Assembly (NCBI RefSeq): GCF_023515995.1
Contig: NZ_CP097320.1
Span: forward strand, 2,976,001-3,040,000
Length of the DNA: 64,000 bases
Direction of reading: 5' to 3'
Origin: Candidatus Mycobacterium methanotrophicum
GTDB taxonomy: Bacteria > Actinomycetota > Actinomycetes > Mycobacteriales > Mycobacteriaceae
The first letter of the stretch is position 1. Each line of letters opens with the position of its first letter. The notes beneath the pieces are model-generated. The model worked only from the letters and a program-made list of their open reading frames with translations. It searched no databases and was not told the DNA's origin. Positions 1 to 11,597 of this stretch are shown piece after piece. Position numbers and translations under genes: made by a program.

Positions 1-951
1 GTTGGGCGCGGTCAGGCCGTTGGACCGGCCGTCCTGGTTGAGCGCGGAACCCCGCACCACGGCCACGACCCGGTCCCCGTCGCGCACGGCGTCGGTGAGC
101 CGCTTGAGCACCACCACGCCACAGCCCTCGCCGCGGACGAATCCGTCGGCTCGGGAGTCGAAGGAGTGGCAGCGGCCCCGCGGGGACAGCATTCCCCACT
201 TGGCCATCGCGATCTGAGTTTCCGGGCGCAGGATCACGCTGGCCCCGCCTGCCAGTGCCAGGTCGCTCTCCCGCAATCGCAAACTCTGGCACGCCAGATG
301 AATGGTGACTAGCGACGACGAGCAGGCGGAATCCATCGCCACCGCCGGACCACGCAGCCCCAGCAGGTACGCGATGCGCCCGACGGCGACGGCGTGGGCG
401 TTGCCGGTCGCAGAGTAGGCATCGATGGCGTCCGGGTTCGCGGCCGAAATCGTTTGGTACTCACCGTAATACACACCCATTATGACCGCGGCGCGCACAC
501 CGGACAGCTCACCTGTCGCAATCCCCGCGTGCTCGAGCGCTTCGTAGGCCACCTCCAGCATCAGCCGTTGCTGGGGATCCATGGCCTCGGCTTCGCGCGG
601 GGAGATACCGAAGTAGTCCGCGTCGAAGCCGGCCACATCGGGCAGGAAGCCGCCCCACTTCGACGACATCCGGCCGGGCGCGAACTGGTCCGGATCGTAG
701 TACTCGTCGGCATTCCAGCGGTCGGGAGGAATTTCGCTGATCCCGTCCCCGCCGTCGGCCAAGAAGCTCCAGTAGCCTTCCGGGCCTACCGCACCACCGG
801 GAAAACGGCAGCCGATCCCCACGACAGCCACCGGTTCGGCGGCGGCGATGCGCGAAGCCTTGTCGAACTGCTGTGTCAGCGCATCCCGCTTGTCGGCGGG
901 CATCGCCGAAACTCTGTCGAAAATTGTTCCCACTACACGATTGTTTCCCAT
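1..951 (-). CDS. Modular polyketide synthase, N-terminal ketosynthase part (runs off the left edge)
   Basis: This is the 5' end of a type I PKS gene; about 316 residues are visible and the rest lies outside the window. A short N-terminal docking-like stretch precedes the ketosynthase (KS), which opens with [15 protein letters not shown]. The active-site region MDSACSSS carries the nucleophilic Cys, and [17 protein letters not shown] is the usual downstream KS signature. The KS would condense an extender unit onto the growing lipid chain. The ATG at 949-951 overlaps the TAA of the preceding PKS remnant (TAATG), so translation may be coupled. The gene is last in the visible FAAL-PKS series. Family assignment is certain. 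Module content beyond the KS, and the product, are unknown. Confidence 0.93.
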   Translation of the reverse strand, partial: MGNNRVVGTIFDRVSAMPADKRDALTQQFDKASRIAAAEPVAVVGIGCRFPGGAVGPEGYWSFLADGGDGISEIPPDRWNADEYYDPDQFAPGRMSSKWGGFLPDVAGFDADYFGISPREAEAMDPQQRLMLEVAYEALEHAGIATGELSGVRAAVIMGVYYGEYQTISAANPDAIDAYSATGNAHAVAVGRIAYLLGLRGPAVAMDSACSSSLVTIHLACQSLRLRESDLALAGGASVILRPETQIAMAKWGMLSPRGRCHSFDSRADGFVRGEGCGVVVLKRLTDAVRDGDRVVAVVRGSALNQDGRSNGLTAPN

Positions 952-3597
952 TAAAAAATACCGCTCTCACTGCCCGCCGAAGCCGACTCCACATGATCGA
1001 ACAACTCGTCCAACACCCCGCCCGGCGAGCCCAGCTCAAGATCGCCCGCGTGGTCCTGCGGCACTTCTTCGGGTGCCAGCAGGCCCGCCACATACGTCGC
1101 CAGTGACGAGACGGTCGGGTGGTTGAACAGCATATCCGCCGACAGCTCGATGCCCACCAGCTTCTGCGTCTGGCGCAGGACCGTCATCGCCATCATCGAG
1201 TCCAGTCCCAGCTCGGGGAACGGCCGATCCACGTCGAGTGCTGATGCCGACATCCGCAGTTCCCGGGCCAAAATGGCCCGTAGCCTGGCCTCGAGTCCGC
1301 TTCGCCTGTCCTGCGCCGACAACTGCGACCAGTCCGGGGCGGCAATCTCTGACCCGTCTGCAACGACGGGTCGTTGCTCGACGGTTGAAACGTCGAAAGC
1401 GTTGTCGAATTCGGACACCACATTTTCGAAGTAGTTCAGTTCGCAAAACTCGGGAGTTGCGGCGACGGCGCGATCAAGGCGCAGTCGTCCGACACCCACC
1501 CGAGCCAGCGCACCGCCCACGAGCGACCCCAGCGCTTCGACGCCTTCGTCTGGAGTGATCGGATCGAGAATGCTGTAAGTCAGTGCGTGGCTCATCCCGA
1601 CGTCCCACCACTGGCCCCAGTTGATCGCGGTCGCGGGCAGGCCCGACGCACGTCGCCACATCGCCAACGCGTCGAGCCACGCATTGGCGGTTGCGTACGC
1701 CAATTGGCCCGGCAGGCCCAGCAGCGTGGCCATCGAGGAGAACCCAACCCACCAATCGAGCTCGAGGGCGGCTGTCGCAGCGTGCAGCCGCAGTGCGCCA
1801 CCTACCTTCGGGGCCCACGCCCGTTGCATGCCTTCGGAGGTGAGCGCAGTCACCAGACCGTCACCGGTCACACCGGCCGCGTGCACGACTCCACGCAGCG
1901 GGCGGGAAGTCTCTTCGGCGGCAGCCACCAGCCGCTCGGCTACGCCCGGTACAGCGATATCGCCTGCAACGAAGACGATTTCGGTGCCGTTGGTCAGGTC
2001 GGCAAGGGCCTTGCGCGCAACCTCGGACGGTTCGCTTCGACCGTTGAGCACAATCCGTCCCGCGCCGCGCTCGACAAGCCAGCGCGTGACAACCGTGCCC
2101 AGCCCGCCCAAACCCCCGGTGACGATGTATGAGCCGTCGCCGCGGATAACCGCCTCCCGGTGGCCGGCATCGAGCGTCGCACGCGAGAGCCGTTGCACAT
2201 ATCGGCCGTCGTTGCGCCACGCGATCACGTCATCGCCGGCGGGCGAGGCGAGTTCAGTGATCAACGCGGCGACCAGATTGTCCGGATCGTTGCCCAGGTC
2301 GACAAGAGTGGTGCCGAGGTCTGGCTCGCCGGCCAGCACCCGCGCCGCTTCGCCGGGGAACCGCCAGTTACGAATGAGGCCCTTGAGGGCGCCGTCGACA
2401 TCCGTGCCGTCAAACGAAGGATGTCCGAGGAACACGATCACGCCTGCAGGCGGAAGCTCCGCCTCAGCAGCGGTTTTCGCGAACCCCTCCACTACTGCCG
2501 AGTCGTTCGACAGGGCACCGCTGACCACTCGTCGGGTCGGTGAGCTCAACCGGGTGGCAACGTCGGCGACGAGTGCCGCTGTCTCGGAATCGGAGCCGGC
2601 CAACAGCAGCCAGCTGCCGCCTGCCACGCGGTCGCTGGCCGAGGCAATTCGCGGCGCCGAACTTTGCACCCAGACAGCGTCGAAGACCTTGCGCTCCAAC
2701 GGCAGCCGCACCGCCGCGGGATCGACCGGTCGCAGCTCGACGCCGGTGAGCTCCGCGGTCACAGTCCCCGCATCGTCGGTGAGAACGATTCGGCCCCGGT
2801 AGTCACCGGGCGCTTGCTCGACCAGCTCAGCGTGGCACCGGGCGCGGCGCCGACTCGGACCGAACACCCGAATCGCCGCGACCGACACCGGCAGATACGA
2901 CGTCGAACCATCCGACGCGTCAGTCGGGATGGCGGCAGCCAGTTGCCGCGCTAAAGCAAGGGCTTCGCCGATGGCGTGAGTGAGCAGCGGGTGTGGGCTG
3001 ACTTCGACGAAGGTGGCATGGTCTTTGGAAGCAGCCGCCGCTGTCTGGCTGAAGCGTACCGGGTTGCGCAGATTGGCCACCCAATAGTCGGCATAGTCGG
3101 CGTCAAAAGCCGGTGCTGCGCCGCTGGTTTGACCGACCGTGCTGATCAACGGAATCCTCGGCGCAACCGGCGCCAAACCGGCCAACTCAGTACGCAACGC
3201 CGGCAAGATCGGATCGACGGTCGGATGGTGTGAGGCCACATCGACTTCGATGCGCCGCGCCAACAGGCCTTGCGCACCGCGGCGAAGCTCCTGAAACGGG
3301 CGCGGTGGTGGTTGAGGGTGTGGGCGACGTCGGCCAACGGGACGCCCATGCCCTCACCGTCCATCCACTCGGCCAGCACCGCGGCCGACGGCGCGATCCG
3401 GGCCGGGGTCTTCCCCGAGATCACCAGCGTGCTCACCAGCGGTTCCGGTTCACCGACGGGTTCGCCAGCGGGGTCGGTCGTGGGCGCCTGCTCAACCACG
3501 ACGTGCGCGTTGGTGCCACTAACCCCAAACGACGACACTCCCGCACGCCGGGGCCGATCTCCAAACGGCTAGAGCAGCCCCACAGGTAGCCCTCCAT
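951..3597 (-). pseudogene. Decayed modular PKS: KS, AT and DH deleted in part, KR and ACP kept
   Basis: The original ATG at 3595-3597 overlaps the TAA of the upstream PKS (TAATG). After about 13 codons the sequence jumps to the very end of a KS ([16 protein letters not shown], near 3538-3490), now out of frame. A KS-AT linker follows to about 3285. The next recognisable sequence is the last third of an acyltransferase ([18 protein letters not shown], from about 3260), in another frame; the AT core with its GHSxGE serine is gone. The first half of the dehydratase is also missing. From about 2900 down to 951 a long open frame keeps an apparently intact ketoreductase (YIVTGGLGGLGTVV, GFSSMATLLG, AYATANAWLD) and an ACP (ELGLDSMMAM). 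A KR-ACP protein could still be made from an internal start such as the TTG near 3263. As a PKS module it cannot work. Confidence 0.88.
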
Positions 3598-6500
3598 TAG
3601 ATACCCCTCTCACTACCCGCCGGAGCCGACTCCACATGAGCGAACAGGTCATCCAACACACTGCTCTCGGAGTCGCCCGCCGCTTGGCTTTCGTTGTCCG
3701 AATCTGTCCGCGGCAGTAGCTTTTTGGCGAGATGCTCGGCTAAGGCAGCGATTGTCGGATAATTGAAAAGCATCGTCGCGGACAGCTCGATGCCGACGAA
3801 CTGCTCGGTGTCTCGCCGAACCGACATCGCCATCACCGAATTGAGGCCCAGCTCTGCGAACGGGAGGTCGAGCGCGAGCTCGGCTTCCGGCATGCACAGC
3901 TCGCGGGCCACGATCGTTCGCAGCCCGGCCTCGAGTTCGCGCAGCACCTCCTCGGCGGGCATCTGCGACCATGCCGGTGTTATCGCTTGGGCCTCGGGTG
4001 CCGCCGGCGCGTCGGACGACGGCATCGGCGCCATCACGGCTTGAGCGACGTCATAGCGCGCCAGGTACTCCCAGGCGCTGAAGGCTTCGTCGGCGGTGAC
4101 GGGCCGTGAGCCCCACCGTTCGAGTTCCTGCACCGCGGTCTGCGCGTCCGAGCCAAACCCGAGGCCCCGCCAGACCACCCAGTCCAGGCTGACCGTGTGG
4201 CAGCCCTGCCGGTGACGCGCGTGGGCCAGTCCGTCCAGGTAGGCATTGGCCGCCGCGTAGGCGCCCTGTCCCGGCACACCGAACACCGCCCCGGCCGCGG
4301 CGGTCATAAACAAGAAGTCGAGACTGCCGGGCGGGAAAACCTCGTGCAACGCCTGCGCGCCAGCGATCTTCGGCGACATGGTGTCCCGAAGACGGCTCTG
4401 GGTGGCCTCGGTCAGCAGTTGGGCATCGGTGATTCCGGCAGCGTGGACGACACCGCGGATCGGCGGGGCTCCATCGGAGTCGCGTTTGGCTACCAGCGCC
4501 CGCAGCCCATCACGCGAACCCACGTCGAGGGCCACCGCGTCGACCGAAACACCACCCGATTCCAGCGACCGGATGGCGTCGATCTTGCGCCTCGTGTCGG
4601 CATCAACGACGGCGCTGTCCCAGTCACGACGTGGCGGCAGCGGCGTGCGGCCGGCCAATATCAGACGACGCGCGCCGCGATCCGCGAGCCAACCCGCGAT
4701 CAGCAGACCGAGTGCGCCCATGCCGCCGGTGATCAGGTACGCCGCATCCGGGCGACACCGCAGCGCCTCGCGGACCGGTTCGCCGGAGACCGGCCCCAGC
4801 ACCTGGGTGAAGAATTCGCCGTCGCGCAGCGCCAGGATGGACTTGGCCGGTGTCCGCAGGACCGCAGACTGCGCCGCCAGCGCCGACACCCAGTCGCTGA
4901 CGTCTGCTTCCCCCGGCACGTCGATCAGGCCGCCCCACAGCTGTGGCTGCTCGGCCCGGATGACCCCCGCGGTCCCCCACAGGCAGCTCTGCCGCACGGC
5001 GGCACCGGAAGAACCTTCGCGAACACCGCGGGTGATGATCCACAGCGTGACCGGGTCGTCATCGTCTCGCTCGGCCAGTCCTCGGACCAGGGCGGCCATT
5101 TCGGCCGACAACCGGACCGCGCAGTCGAGGTCGGTCGCGTCGGACTTGGACTCGGCGACGTAGAGCACGTATCGCGCCTCGGCGACGGCTCCCGACCGAT
5201 AACCCGCGTCGGCAAGCCGATCACGCAGGGTGCCGACGACGCTGTCGTCGCCGAGCACCGCGATCGTGGCCAAGCCAGCAGAGGAGTCAGCATCACCCTC
5301 AACAGCTCCGAACGGTTGCCAGTCGATCGTGTGGACCATCGTCGACGGGTCGTCGTTGCGCGACGCCGAGCAGGCAGAAGCATTCGAATCCACTGCCGCG
5401 TAGCGAAGTCCGCGGACGTCGACGCAGGTGCTGCCATCCGCCGCTGTGACCACCATGTCGACAATCAGCTCTTCGTCGTTGCCGCCGCGCCGATACACCT
5501 CGATGCGGCCCTGCGGCTCAATTGGCTCGGCAACGAAGCGGACACTTGCTGCCGCAGCCGGGATCATCAGCCGCGGGTTGGAACTGTCCAGCAGCCGGGC
5601 CAGGTGGATGGCGGCGTCGAGCAGCGCAACCGCCGACGATTTGGACAGCTCAACCTCAGCATGCAATCGCCCGTCCGCCGACCGGCACGATCCGACCGAC
5701 CACTCGAACGGCCGCCCTTCACTGCCCCAGGTCCGCCACAGCGACGTAACCGACTCGTCGACGAACTCGGTGTCTGCCGTGTCTGCGCCGGGCAGGCACT
5801 GGCCTACTGCCCCGTGGTTGGGCGGCTGGCGAGAGATTCGGGCATGGGCGTGCCTGACCCACCGTTGCGCGGAGGCTTCGGGGCCGCCGGCGCTCGCGGA
5901 ACTGGACGCCACGGTGACCGACTCGCCGTCGGCGACCACCTGGATCACTCGTGGCTCGTCGACGACGATCGGATACTCGAATCGGACGTCCGACGTTATC
6001 GATACGTCATATTCGGCGGCGGCGGCCGAAAGCGTCCGCAACAGAAGCGATATCGGAATGATCTCGACGCCGTTGTTGTGATGCGATCCCGGATACGGCT
6101 TGTTGGCGCGGGTGAGCCGCGCCTGCCACAGATGCGTTGGCGGTGTGGTCGCGACCACGGTGTGGTCGCCGAGCAGGGTGCCGGGCTTGGGCGCGGACTC
6201 GGCTGTTTTGACGTACTTGCCCGCGCCGATCCAGTGCTGGGTGTGGTGCCAGGGCGCACTGGGCAGCACCGGGTGCGGCCCGGCTGGATGCGGCAGCTGC
6301 GGGGGACGAAGGACACAGGTGCTGTTGAGGTTGGTGTGGAAGTTGACCGTGTCATCGCCGTCGCGGCACAGCGTCCCGGTGCTGTGATGGTGGCCGGAAG
6401 CAAGCGTTTCCAGCGTTTCGGCGATGGCATGCGCCAGCGTGGGGTGCGGGCTGACTTCGATGAAGGTTGCGTGGTGCTCGGCGGCGGCCGCGATGGCTTG

Positions 6501-8930
6501 GCGCAGCCGTACCGGCTGGCGCACATTAGCGACCCAATACTGCGCATCCAACACCGGATCACTGTCGGCGACGGTGGAGATGAACGGGATCGCCGGGGCC
6601 TTGGGCGCCAAATCCCCCAGCGCCGAACGTAACTCAGACAGGATCGGGTCCATCAGCGCGGTGTGCGAGGCGACCTCCATGTTCACGCGCCTGGCGAATC
6701 GCTCCTGGGCCGCTGCCGCGGCGATCACCGCATCGACCTGCCCCACCGACCCGGCGACCACGGTCTGCCGCGGCGAAAGGTAGCCCGCCAAACTCACCTC
6801 GGGGTAGTCGGCGATCAGCTTTTCGGCCGCGTCGGCGTCAAGCTCCAGCAGTGCCACCGCACCTTGGCCGGCCAGCCGCGACATCAACCGCGACCGGATC
6901 GCGATCACCCGCAGCCCCTCAGCCGGGCTCAGCGCCCCGGCCACCACCGCCGCGGTCACCTCCCCCATCGAATGCCCAAACACCGCATCGGGTTCCACGC
7001 CATAGGAGCGCCACAACGCGGTCAGCGCCAACTGCAACCCCATCAGCACCGGCTGCACCCGCGCGTCCCCGGCCACCGACTGGCCTTCAGCGAGCACCTG
7101 CCGCAAGGAGAATCCGACGTGCTCGACGAACACGGGCTCCAACTCGTCCACCGCGGCGGCGAATGTCGGCTCGTCCGTTAGCAACTGCCGGCCCATGCCC
7201 GCCCACTGAGAGCCCTGGCCCGAATACACGAATACGGTGCCCGGCTTGCACAGCCCGTCATGGGCACCCACCACGCCAACTGCCGATTCACCGGTCGCCA
7301 ACGCCTGCAGGCCGGCCACGGCCTGGGCACGGTCGCGCGCGCAGACGGTGGCGAAAACCTTGTGGTGGGTGCGGTGATGGTTGAGGGTGTGGGCGACATC
7401 AGCCAGTGAAACACCGGCGCCGTCGGCGGTCATCCAGTCGGCCAGCATCGCGGCCGTAGACGCGACGCGCGCGCGGGTCTTCCCCGAGACCACCAAGGTG
7501 GTCACCGGTTCCGGCGGTGCGGCGACCGGCTCGGTAGCCGGGGCCTGCTCGAGCACCACATGCGCGTTGGTGCCACTGACGCCGAACGACGACACGCCCG
7601 CCCGCCGGGCCCGCGCCACGCCTGGCCACTGCATGCCCTGGTCGGCGATCGTGAATCGCGAAGCGCCCTCGACCGCATTCGGAGTCAACTGCTTGAAGTG
7701 CAGGTGCCGGGGAATGTAGCCGTGCTGCACGCTCAACACAGTCTTGATAAACCCGGCGATCCCAGCCGCCGACTCCAGATGACCCACGTTGGTCTTCACC
7801 GAACCCAACACCAGCGGCGCCGAGCCGTTCCGTTCACCGAAGATGCTGCTCAACGCGCCCAGTTCGACCGGATCACCCAACGCGGTGCCGGTGCCGTGGG
7901 CCTCGATGTAGTCAATCTCCGAAGGCTGCAACCGTGCGGCCGCCAACGCGGCACGCACCACGGCTTGCTGGGCCGGTCCGCTGGGCACCGTCTGCCCGCT
8001 GCTGGGGCCATCCTGGTTGACGGCCGAACCGCGCACCACCGCCAACACCACATCCCCGTCCCGCAGCGCGTCACTGAGCCGCTTGAGCACCACCACTCCG
8101 CAACCCTCACCGCGCACGTAGCCGTCCGCATCCGCATCGAAGGTTTTGCACCGGCCGTCGGGGGCCAGCATCCCCCACCGCGAGGTGGCGACGCTGTTTT
8201 CCGGACTCAGCATCAGGTTGACCCCGGCGGCCAGCGCGTGGTCGCTTTCCCGCCGGCGCAGGCTTTGGCAGGCCAAATGGACGGTGACCAGCGACGACGA
8301 GCACGCGGTGTCGATCACCACCGCCGGGCCGTGCACGCCCAGGAAATACGACAACCGCCCCGCTGCGAAGTTCGCCGCATTTCCGAATGGCAGGTGCGGG
8401 TCGATCTCGTCTGCCGGCAATCTCCCGACCAGGGCCAGTCCGTAGTCGTGCGTGGTCATGCCAACGAAGACCGAGGTCTGGGTACCTCGAATCATCGGCG
8501 CGGTGATGCCCGCGTTTTCCAGTGCCTCCCAGCTAACTTCGAGCAGCAGCCGCTGCTGAGGATCCGTCGCGGCTGCCTCGCGCGGTGAGATCCCGAAAAA
8601 CTCGGCGTCGAATTCATCGGGTCGCCACGACGTGACGAAACCCCCCTCTCGACTGCAGATCGTCCCCGGCACGGAGTGGTCGTCGGAGTAGAACGCGTCG
8701 GCGTCCCAACGCTCCGGGGGCACCCGCACAATTCCACTGGCGCCGTCTTGCAGCAACCGCCAGTACTGGGCTGTGCTGTTCGCCCCACCGGGAAACCGGC
8801 AGCCCATCCCCACCACGGCGATCGGCTCGGTGTCCCCCTTTTGAGCGATCTCCAGCTGCGCAGTCAGATCGTCGATCTTGCGCAGCGCCTCGGCGATGAT
8901 CGCACGACGATCCGACGGTGCCGCAGTCAT
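3597..8930 (-). CDS. Modular polyketide synthase, KS-AT-DH-KR-ACP
   Basis: This 1777-residue type I PKS has all expected motifs. KS spans about 35-460 with active Cys210 in IDTACSSS and the histidines of EAHGTGT and NVGHLE. AT is about 555-850, with GHSMGE and VASH near the specificity site. DH is about 880-1160, with an HxxxGxxxxP motif ([10 protein letters not shown]) and LLDAAIH. KR is about 1420-1600, with ITGGMGALG and [10 protein letters not shown]. The C-terminal ACP has its pantetheine serine in [10 protein letters not shown]. No enoylreductase is seen, so the unit should leave a double bond or hydroxyl. VASH resembles the YASH of methylmalonyl-selective ATs, but extender choice cannot be settled by eye. 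A GGGGGTGG stretch precedes the ATG at 8930. The layout recalls Pps-type modular synthases more than Mas-type iterative ones. Confidence 0.93.
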   Translation of the reverse strand: MTAAPSDRRAIIAEALRKIDDLTAQLEIAQKGDTEPIAVVGMGCRFPGGANSTAQYWRLLQDGASGIVRVPPERWDADAFYSDDHSVPGTICSREGGFVTSWRPDEFDAEFFGISPREAAATDPQQRLLLEVSWEALENAGITAPMIRGTQTSVFVGMTTHDYGLALVGRLPADEIDPHLPFGNAANFAAGRLSYFLGVHGPAVVIDTACSSSLVTVHLACQSLRRRESDHALAAGVNLMLSPENSVATSRWGMLAPDGRCKTFDADADGYVRGEGCGVVVLKRLSDALRDGDVVLAVVRGSAVNQDGPSSGQTVPSGPAQQAVVRAALAAARLQPSEIDYIEAHGTGTALGDPVELGALSSIFGERNGSAPLVLGSVKTNVGHLESAAGIAGFIKTVLSVQHGYIPRHLHFKQLTPNAVEGASRFTIADQGMQWPGVARARRAGVSSFGVSGTNAHVVLEQAPATEPVAAPPEPVTTLVVSGKTRARVASTAAMLADWMTADGAGVSLADVAHTLNHHRTHHKVFATVCARDRAQAVAGLQALATGESAVGVVGAHDGLCKPGTVFVYSGQGSQWAGMGRQLLTDEPTFAAAVDELEPVFVEHVGFSLRQVLAEGQSVAGDARVQPVLMGLQLALTALWRSYGVEPDAVFGHSMGEVTAAVVAGALSPAEGLRVIAIRSRLMSRLAGQGAVALLELDADAAEKLIADYPEVSLAGYLSPRQTVVAGSVGQVDAVIAAAAAQERFARRVNMEVASHTALMDPILSELRSALGDLAPKAPAIPFISTVADSDPVLDAQYWVANVRQPVRLRQAIAAAAEHHATFIEVSPHPTLAHAIAETLETLASGHHHSTGTLCRDGDDTVNFHTNLNSTCVLRPPQLPHPAGPHPVLPSAPWHHTQHWIGAGKYVKTAESAPKPGTLLGDHTVVATTPPTHLWQARLTRANKPYPGSHHNNGVEIIPISLLLRTLSAAAAEYDVSITSDVRFEYPIVVDEPRVIQVVADGESVTVASSSASAGGPEASAQRWVRHAHARISRQPPNHGAVGQCLPGADTADTEFVDESVTSLWRTWGSEGRPFEWSVGSCRSADGRLHAEVELSKSSAVALLDAAIHLARLLDSSNPRLMIPAAAASVRFVAEPIEPQGRIEVYRRGGNDEELIVDMVVTAADGSTCVDVRGLRYAAVDSNASACSASRNDDPSTMVHTIDWQPFGAVEGDADSSAGLATIAVLGDDSVVGTLRDRLADAGYRSGAVAEARYVLYVAESKSDATDLDCAVRLSAEMAALVRGLAERDDDDPVTLWIITRGVREGSSGAAVRQSCLWGTAGVIRAEQPQLWGGLIDVPGEADVSDWVSALAAQSAVLRTPAKSILALRDGEFFTQVLGPVSGEPVREALRCRPDAAYLITGGMGALGLLIAGWLADRGARRLILAGRTPLPPRRDWDSAVVDADTRRKIDAIRSLESGGVSVDAVALDVGSRDGLRALVAKRDSDGAPPIRGVVHAAGITDAQLLTEATQSRLRDTMSPKIAGAQALHEVFPPGSLDFLFMTAAAGAVFGVPGQGAYAAANAYLDGLAHARHRQGCHTVSLDWVVWRGLGFGSDAQTAVQELERWGSRPVTADEAFSAWEYLARYDVAQAVMAPMPSSDAPAAPEAQAITPAWSQMPAEEVLRELEAGLRTIVARELCMPEAELALDLPFAELGLNSVMAMSVRRDTEQFVGIELSATMLFNYPTIAALAEHLAKKLLPRTDSDNESQAAGDSESSVLDDLFAHVESAPAGSERGI

Positions 8931-9115
8931 CGCGCCACCCCCAATCTGACAGAAAGCTCTGCGAGGTACTCAGCCCCGCTCTCAGATGTCATCCGGTGTT
9001 GTCCCGGCATCCTTCGCGCTTCCGTAGCACAGCGGGCAACGACGATTTGGTCAATGGCATTGGCTTTACTCTCGCTGAGTGTAAGGCAGTCCGGACACCA
9101 CTAGTCACTAGTCAG

Positions 9116-9141
9116 GCCTCTCGGCGGTATCGCCGAGAGGC
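9116..9141 (-). terminator. Hairpin directly after the FAAL gene
   Basis: A perfect 11-bp stem, GCCTCTCGGCG/CGCCGAGAGGC, encloses a GTAT loop one base past the TGA of the FAAL gene. There is no clear U run after it, so it is a mycobacterial-type hairpin terminator or an RNA-processing site. It separates the FAAL from the first PKS, which then probably has its own promoter within 8931-9115. A short tandem ACTAGTG repeat lies just beyond it. Confidence 0.65.
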
Positions 9142-9142
9142 G

Positions 9143-10903
9143 TCATGCGGCGGAATCCAAACGACTGAACTCGTCCTGGCGGTAAGCCTCGAGACACGAG
9201 GAAGGGCGGATCTTGCCGCTGGTGGTGATCGGAATGGAGCCGGGCGGCACCAGCACGAGATCGGACACCCGCAACCCGTGCGACTTGGAAATCGCAGACG
9301 CCACTTGCGCTCTGACGGTGCGGAGCCGCTCTTGCATCTCATCTTCGGAGTGGCCGCGGTTCTTCGTCTCCGCGATCACGGCCAGCCGCTCAGTGCGATC
9401 AGCCGGGATCGAGATCGCCGCCACTCGGCCCCCGCTGATCTCCTGAGTCGTCGCCTCGATGTCGTCGGGATAGTGATTGCGCCCATCCACGATCAGCAGA
9501 TCTTCGATGCGGCCGATGACGAACAGCTCGCCGTCGTAGATAACGCCCAAATCTCCGGTCCGAAGCCAGGGACTCGTCGGCGTGTCAGTCGATGGATCGA
9601 CGAGCTGTCCGCCGAACGTCCGCTGCGACAGTTGCGGCTTGCGCCAGTAGCCGTTGGCGATGTTGTCGCCGTGCAACCAGATCTCGCCGACCATGCCGGC
9701 TGGATTCTCGACCCGGGTGTCCGGGTCGACGATCCGGATGGTGGACGCGCGCGGCGTACCGACACTGACCAGCTGGACGCCACTTTCGTTGTCGCAGGCC
9801 TCCGCGTGACCGGCGGACAGCTTCTCGTAGTCGAAGTTGGCGACGGTCGGGGGCCGTCCCGGATCCGACGATGCCACGTACACCATCGCCTCGGCCGGGC
9901 CGTACGACGGCTTGAGCGCGGATTCCGGGAAGTTGAAGTTCGCGAAGCGATCGAGGAAACGCCGGATCGTCGCCGCGTGTACCCGCTCGCTACCGGACAG
10001 AACGGTGTGCACGTGCGACAAGTCAAGCCCGGCCATGTCGGCGTCAGTCGTCCGTCGCGCGGCCAGTTCGAAGGCGAAGTTCGGCACTGCCGTGAAGGTG
10101 CAGGAGTTTTTGGCCAATTGCTGCATCCACCGCGCGGGCCGCTGAAGGAACGCCATCGGGCTCATCACGACTGAGTGAAGTCCGATTGTCAGCGCACCAG
10201 TGACCCCGAGTAGCAGACCCATGTCGTGGTAGGTCGGCAGCCAGGACACCAGTGTGAGGTCCGCCGGCGGCGCCTTCCCGTCGGCCTCGAAATAGTCCGC
10301 AATGACCTGCTCGACGTTCGCGAAGATGTTCGCGAAGATGTTCTTGTGGCTCACCACGACGGCGGCCGGCGAGCGAGTCGAGCCTGAGGTGTACTGCAGC
10401 AGAGCGGTTTTGGCGGGTGGCCGGCTACCCGACCGCAAGGTTGGCTGCGCGTCGAGGTCAAGCACGTCGATTTCGATCACGGCCGGTGGTGTGCCGGGGA
10501 GCGCACGAGCGCACGAAACGACGTCGTCGACAACGGCCGATGTCGTCACGAGCACCGTCGGCGCGCTGTCTTGCAGGGCCGCAGCGGCGCGTTCGTCGTG
10601 CGCGCCGAACTGTGGCGCCGGCAGCGGGACCGCGATGCAGCCCGCCTCCGTCGCAGCGTAGAAGCCGATGACGAACTCCAGGCCCTGCGGCGTGAGGATG
10701 GCCACCCGGTCGCCGGGAAACGTGCAGGACACGATTTCCCCGGCGACCGCCCGCACGCGCTGGTAAAGCTCGGACCACGTCACGGTCTGCGAGTAACCCT
10801 CAGGGTCGATCTCGTAGTCGACGAACGTGTATGCGGGCGTATCCGGCTTTTGCCGGGCCCTTTCCCCCAACGCTGCGGGAAGCGAAACTTCGGTTGCCTC
10901 CAC
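9143..10903 (-). CDS. Fatty acyl-AMP ligase (FadD, FAAL type)
   Basis: This 586-residue protein is of the FadD21-FadD32 type that activates fatty acids as acyl-adenylates and loads them on PKS carrier domains. Visible motifs are the P-loop-like YTSGSTRSP (about 192-200), the YGPAEA motif (near 343), the TGDLGVIYDGELFVIGR hinge (about 455-470) and a C-terminal TSGKIRPS. The lysine of GKIR is kept. The GTG at 10901-10903 is chosen because an AGAGGGG stretch lies about 10 bases upstream. It stands between a TesA-like thioesterase and the PKS genes, which matches FAAL-PKS lipid loci such as fadD26-pps. FAAL rather than CoA ligase is inferred from family resemblance and from the PKS context. Confidence 0.9.
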   Translation of the reverse strand: MEATEVSLPAALGERARQKPDTPAYTFVDYEIDPEGYSQTVTWSELYQRVRAVAGEIVSCTFPGDRVAILTPQGLEFVIGFYAATEAGCIAVPLPAPQFGAHDERAAAALQDSAPTVLVTTSAVVDDVVSCARALPGTPPAVIEIDVLDLDAQPTLRSGSRPPAKTALLQYTSGSTRSPAAVVVSHKNIFANIFANVEQVIADYFEADGKAPPADLTLVSWLPTYHDMGLLLGVTGALTIGLHSVVMSPMAFLQRPARWMQQLAKNSCTFTAVPNFAFELAARRTTDADMAGLDLSHVHTVLSGSERVHAATIRRFLDRFANFNFPESALKPSYGPAEAMVYVASSDPGRPPTVANFDYEKLSAGHAEACDNESGVQLVSVGTPRASTIRIVDPDTRVENPAGMVGEIWLHGDNIANGYWRKPQLSQRTFGGQLVDPSTDTPTSPWLRTGDLGVIYDGELFVIGRIEDLLIVDGRNHYPDDIEATTQEISGGRVAAISIPADRTERLAVIAETKNRGHSEDEMQERLRTVRAQVASAISKSHGLRVSDLVLVPPGSIPITTSGKIRPSSCLEAYRQDEFSRLDSAA

Positions 10904-11597
10904 CGGGACACCACCCCTCTATGTCTTCAGGCCCCGAACGCTAACGACGTTAGGGGCGCTTGTGATGCAGGAGATTAACAGGGCCGCCGCACCTCTCGGA
11001 CCAAAAACCCAAGAATGCAAGTAATACGCGCGACAAACACGAGCAGGGCGCTGCCTGCCCGCTAGATCAGACCATAGGTTTGCTAAGCCGTCAAACGGGA
11101 AGGCGGCGCTCTCTGGTCGTTTGGCGTTGTGCGCGATCCGCCGGCCGGCATTCGAGCGCACTAAACAGGCCGGCCTGATCTCCGCAAATGTCGTAACCAC
11201 CGTCGGGAGTGGTGTTTTCACAATTCTCGCTAGAGAACCGGCGACCGCGGCAAGACCGCGGCCGGCGCCGTCGCCGACCGCCGATCGCGCTGTCCCTGCC
11301 GTCACGGCAGTTTGCTGGAGACGACGGTGCGGTGTTGAGGCGAGTTGCATATGTCGCAGGCGCTGAAACATGCCACGTGCGGATATGCCGGCAGGCTTGC
11401 CGCAGAACTCGAGCAGGTTCTAATTTGCCGTGATGTCCAATTAATCGGATGTATGATCCAATATATCGGGCGCGCAAGGATTCTGCATACTATTTGTCAC
11501 CGTTATAACAGCGGTAGGCCAACATTACGGCCTCGCAAGGAATCTCGTGAGGCCAGCCGTCGAATGGTTCACCCCGTGCTCGGTTGGCGCGCCGTCG
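10904..11597. other. Long non-coding gap, control region of the lipid locus
   Basis: About 690 bases between the thioesterase stop and the FAAL start. Two minus-strand open frames here (10919-11371 and 11091-11477) overlap each other, have no family resemblance and look like chance arginine-rich frames. The part near 11420-11540 is clearly more AT-rich than the rest of the window and holds the 21-bp-spaced repeats listed separately, plus an imperfect ACCG/CGGT inverted repeat around TTATAAC near 11500. It most likely carries the FAAL promoter and a long leader. Confidence 0.6.
11437..11469. promoter_or_regulatory. Two 12-bp operator-like repeats one 21-bp period apart
   Basis: CCAATTAATCGG (11437-11448) and CCAATATATCGG (11458-11469) match CCAATWWATCGG. 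Their starts are 21 bp apart, two turns of the helix, so a dimeric regulator could bind both on one face. Each copy is also a near palindrome (CCRATWWATYGG). They lie in the AT-rich patch upstream of the FAAL gene. No regulator is identified. Confidence 0.5.

Noticed and set aside
4197..6632. Plus-strand open frame of 811 codons
   Set aside because: It is antisense to the intact PKS gene, Arg/Gly-rich, and without any family motif; a shadow of GC-rich codon use.
10919..11477. Two overlapping minus-strand frames before the FAAL gene
   Set aside because: Random-looking composition, no ribosome site, overlap each other; treated as non-coding.
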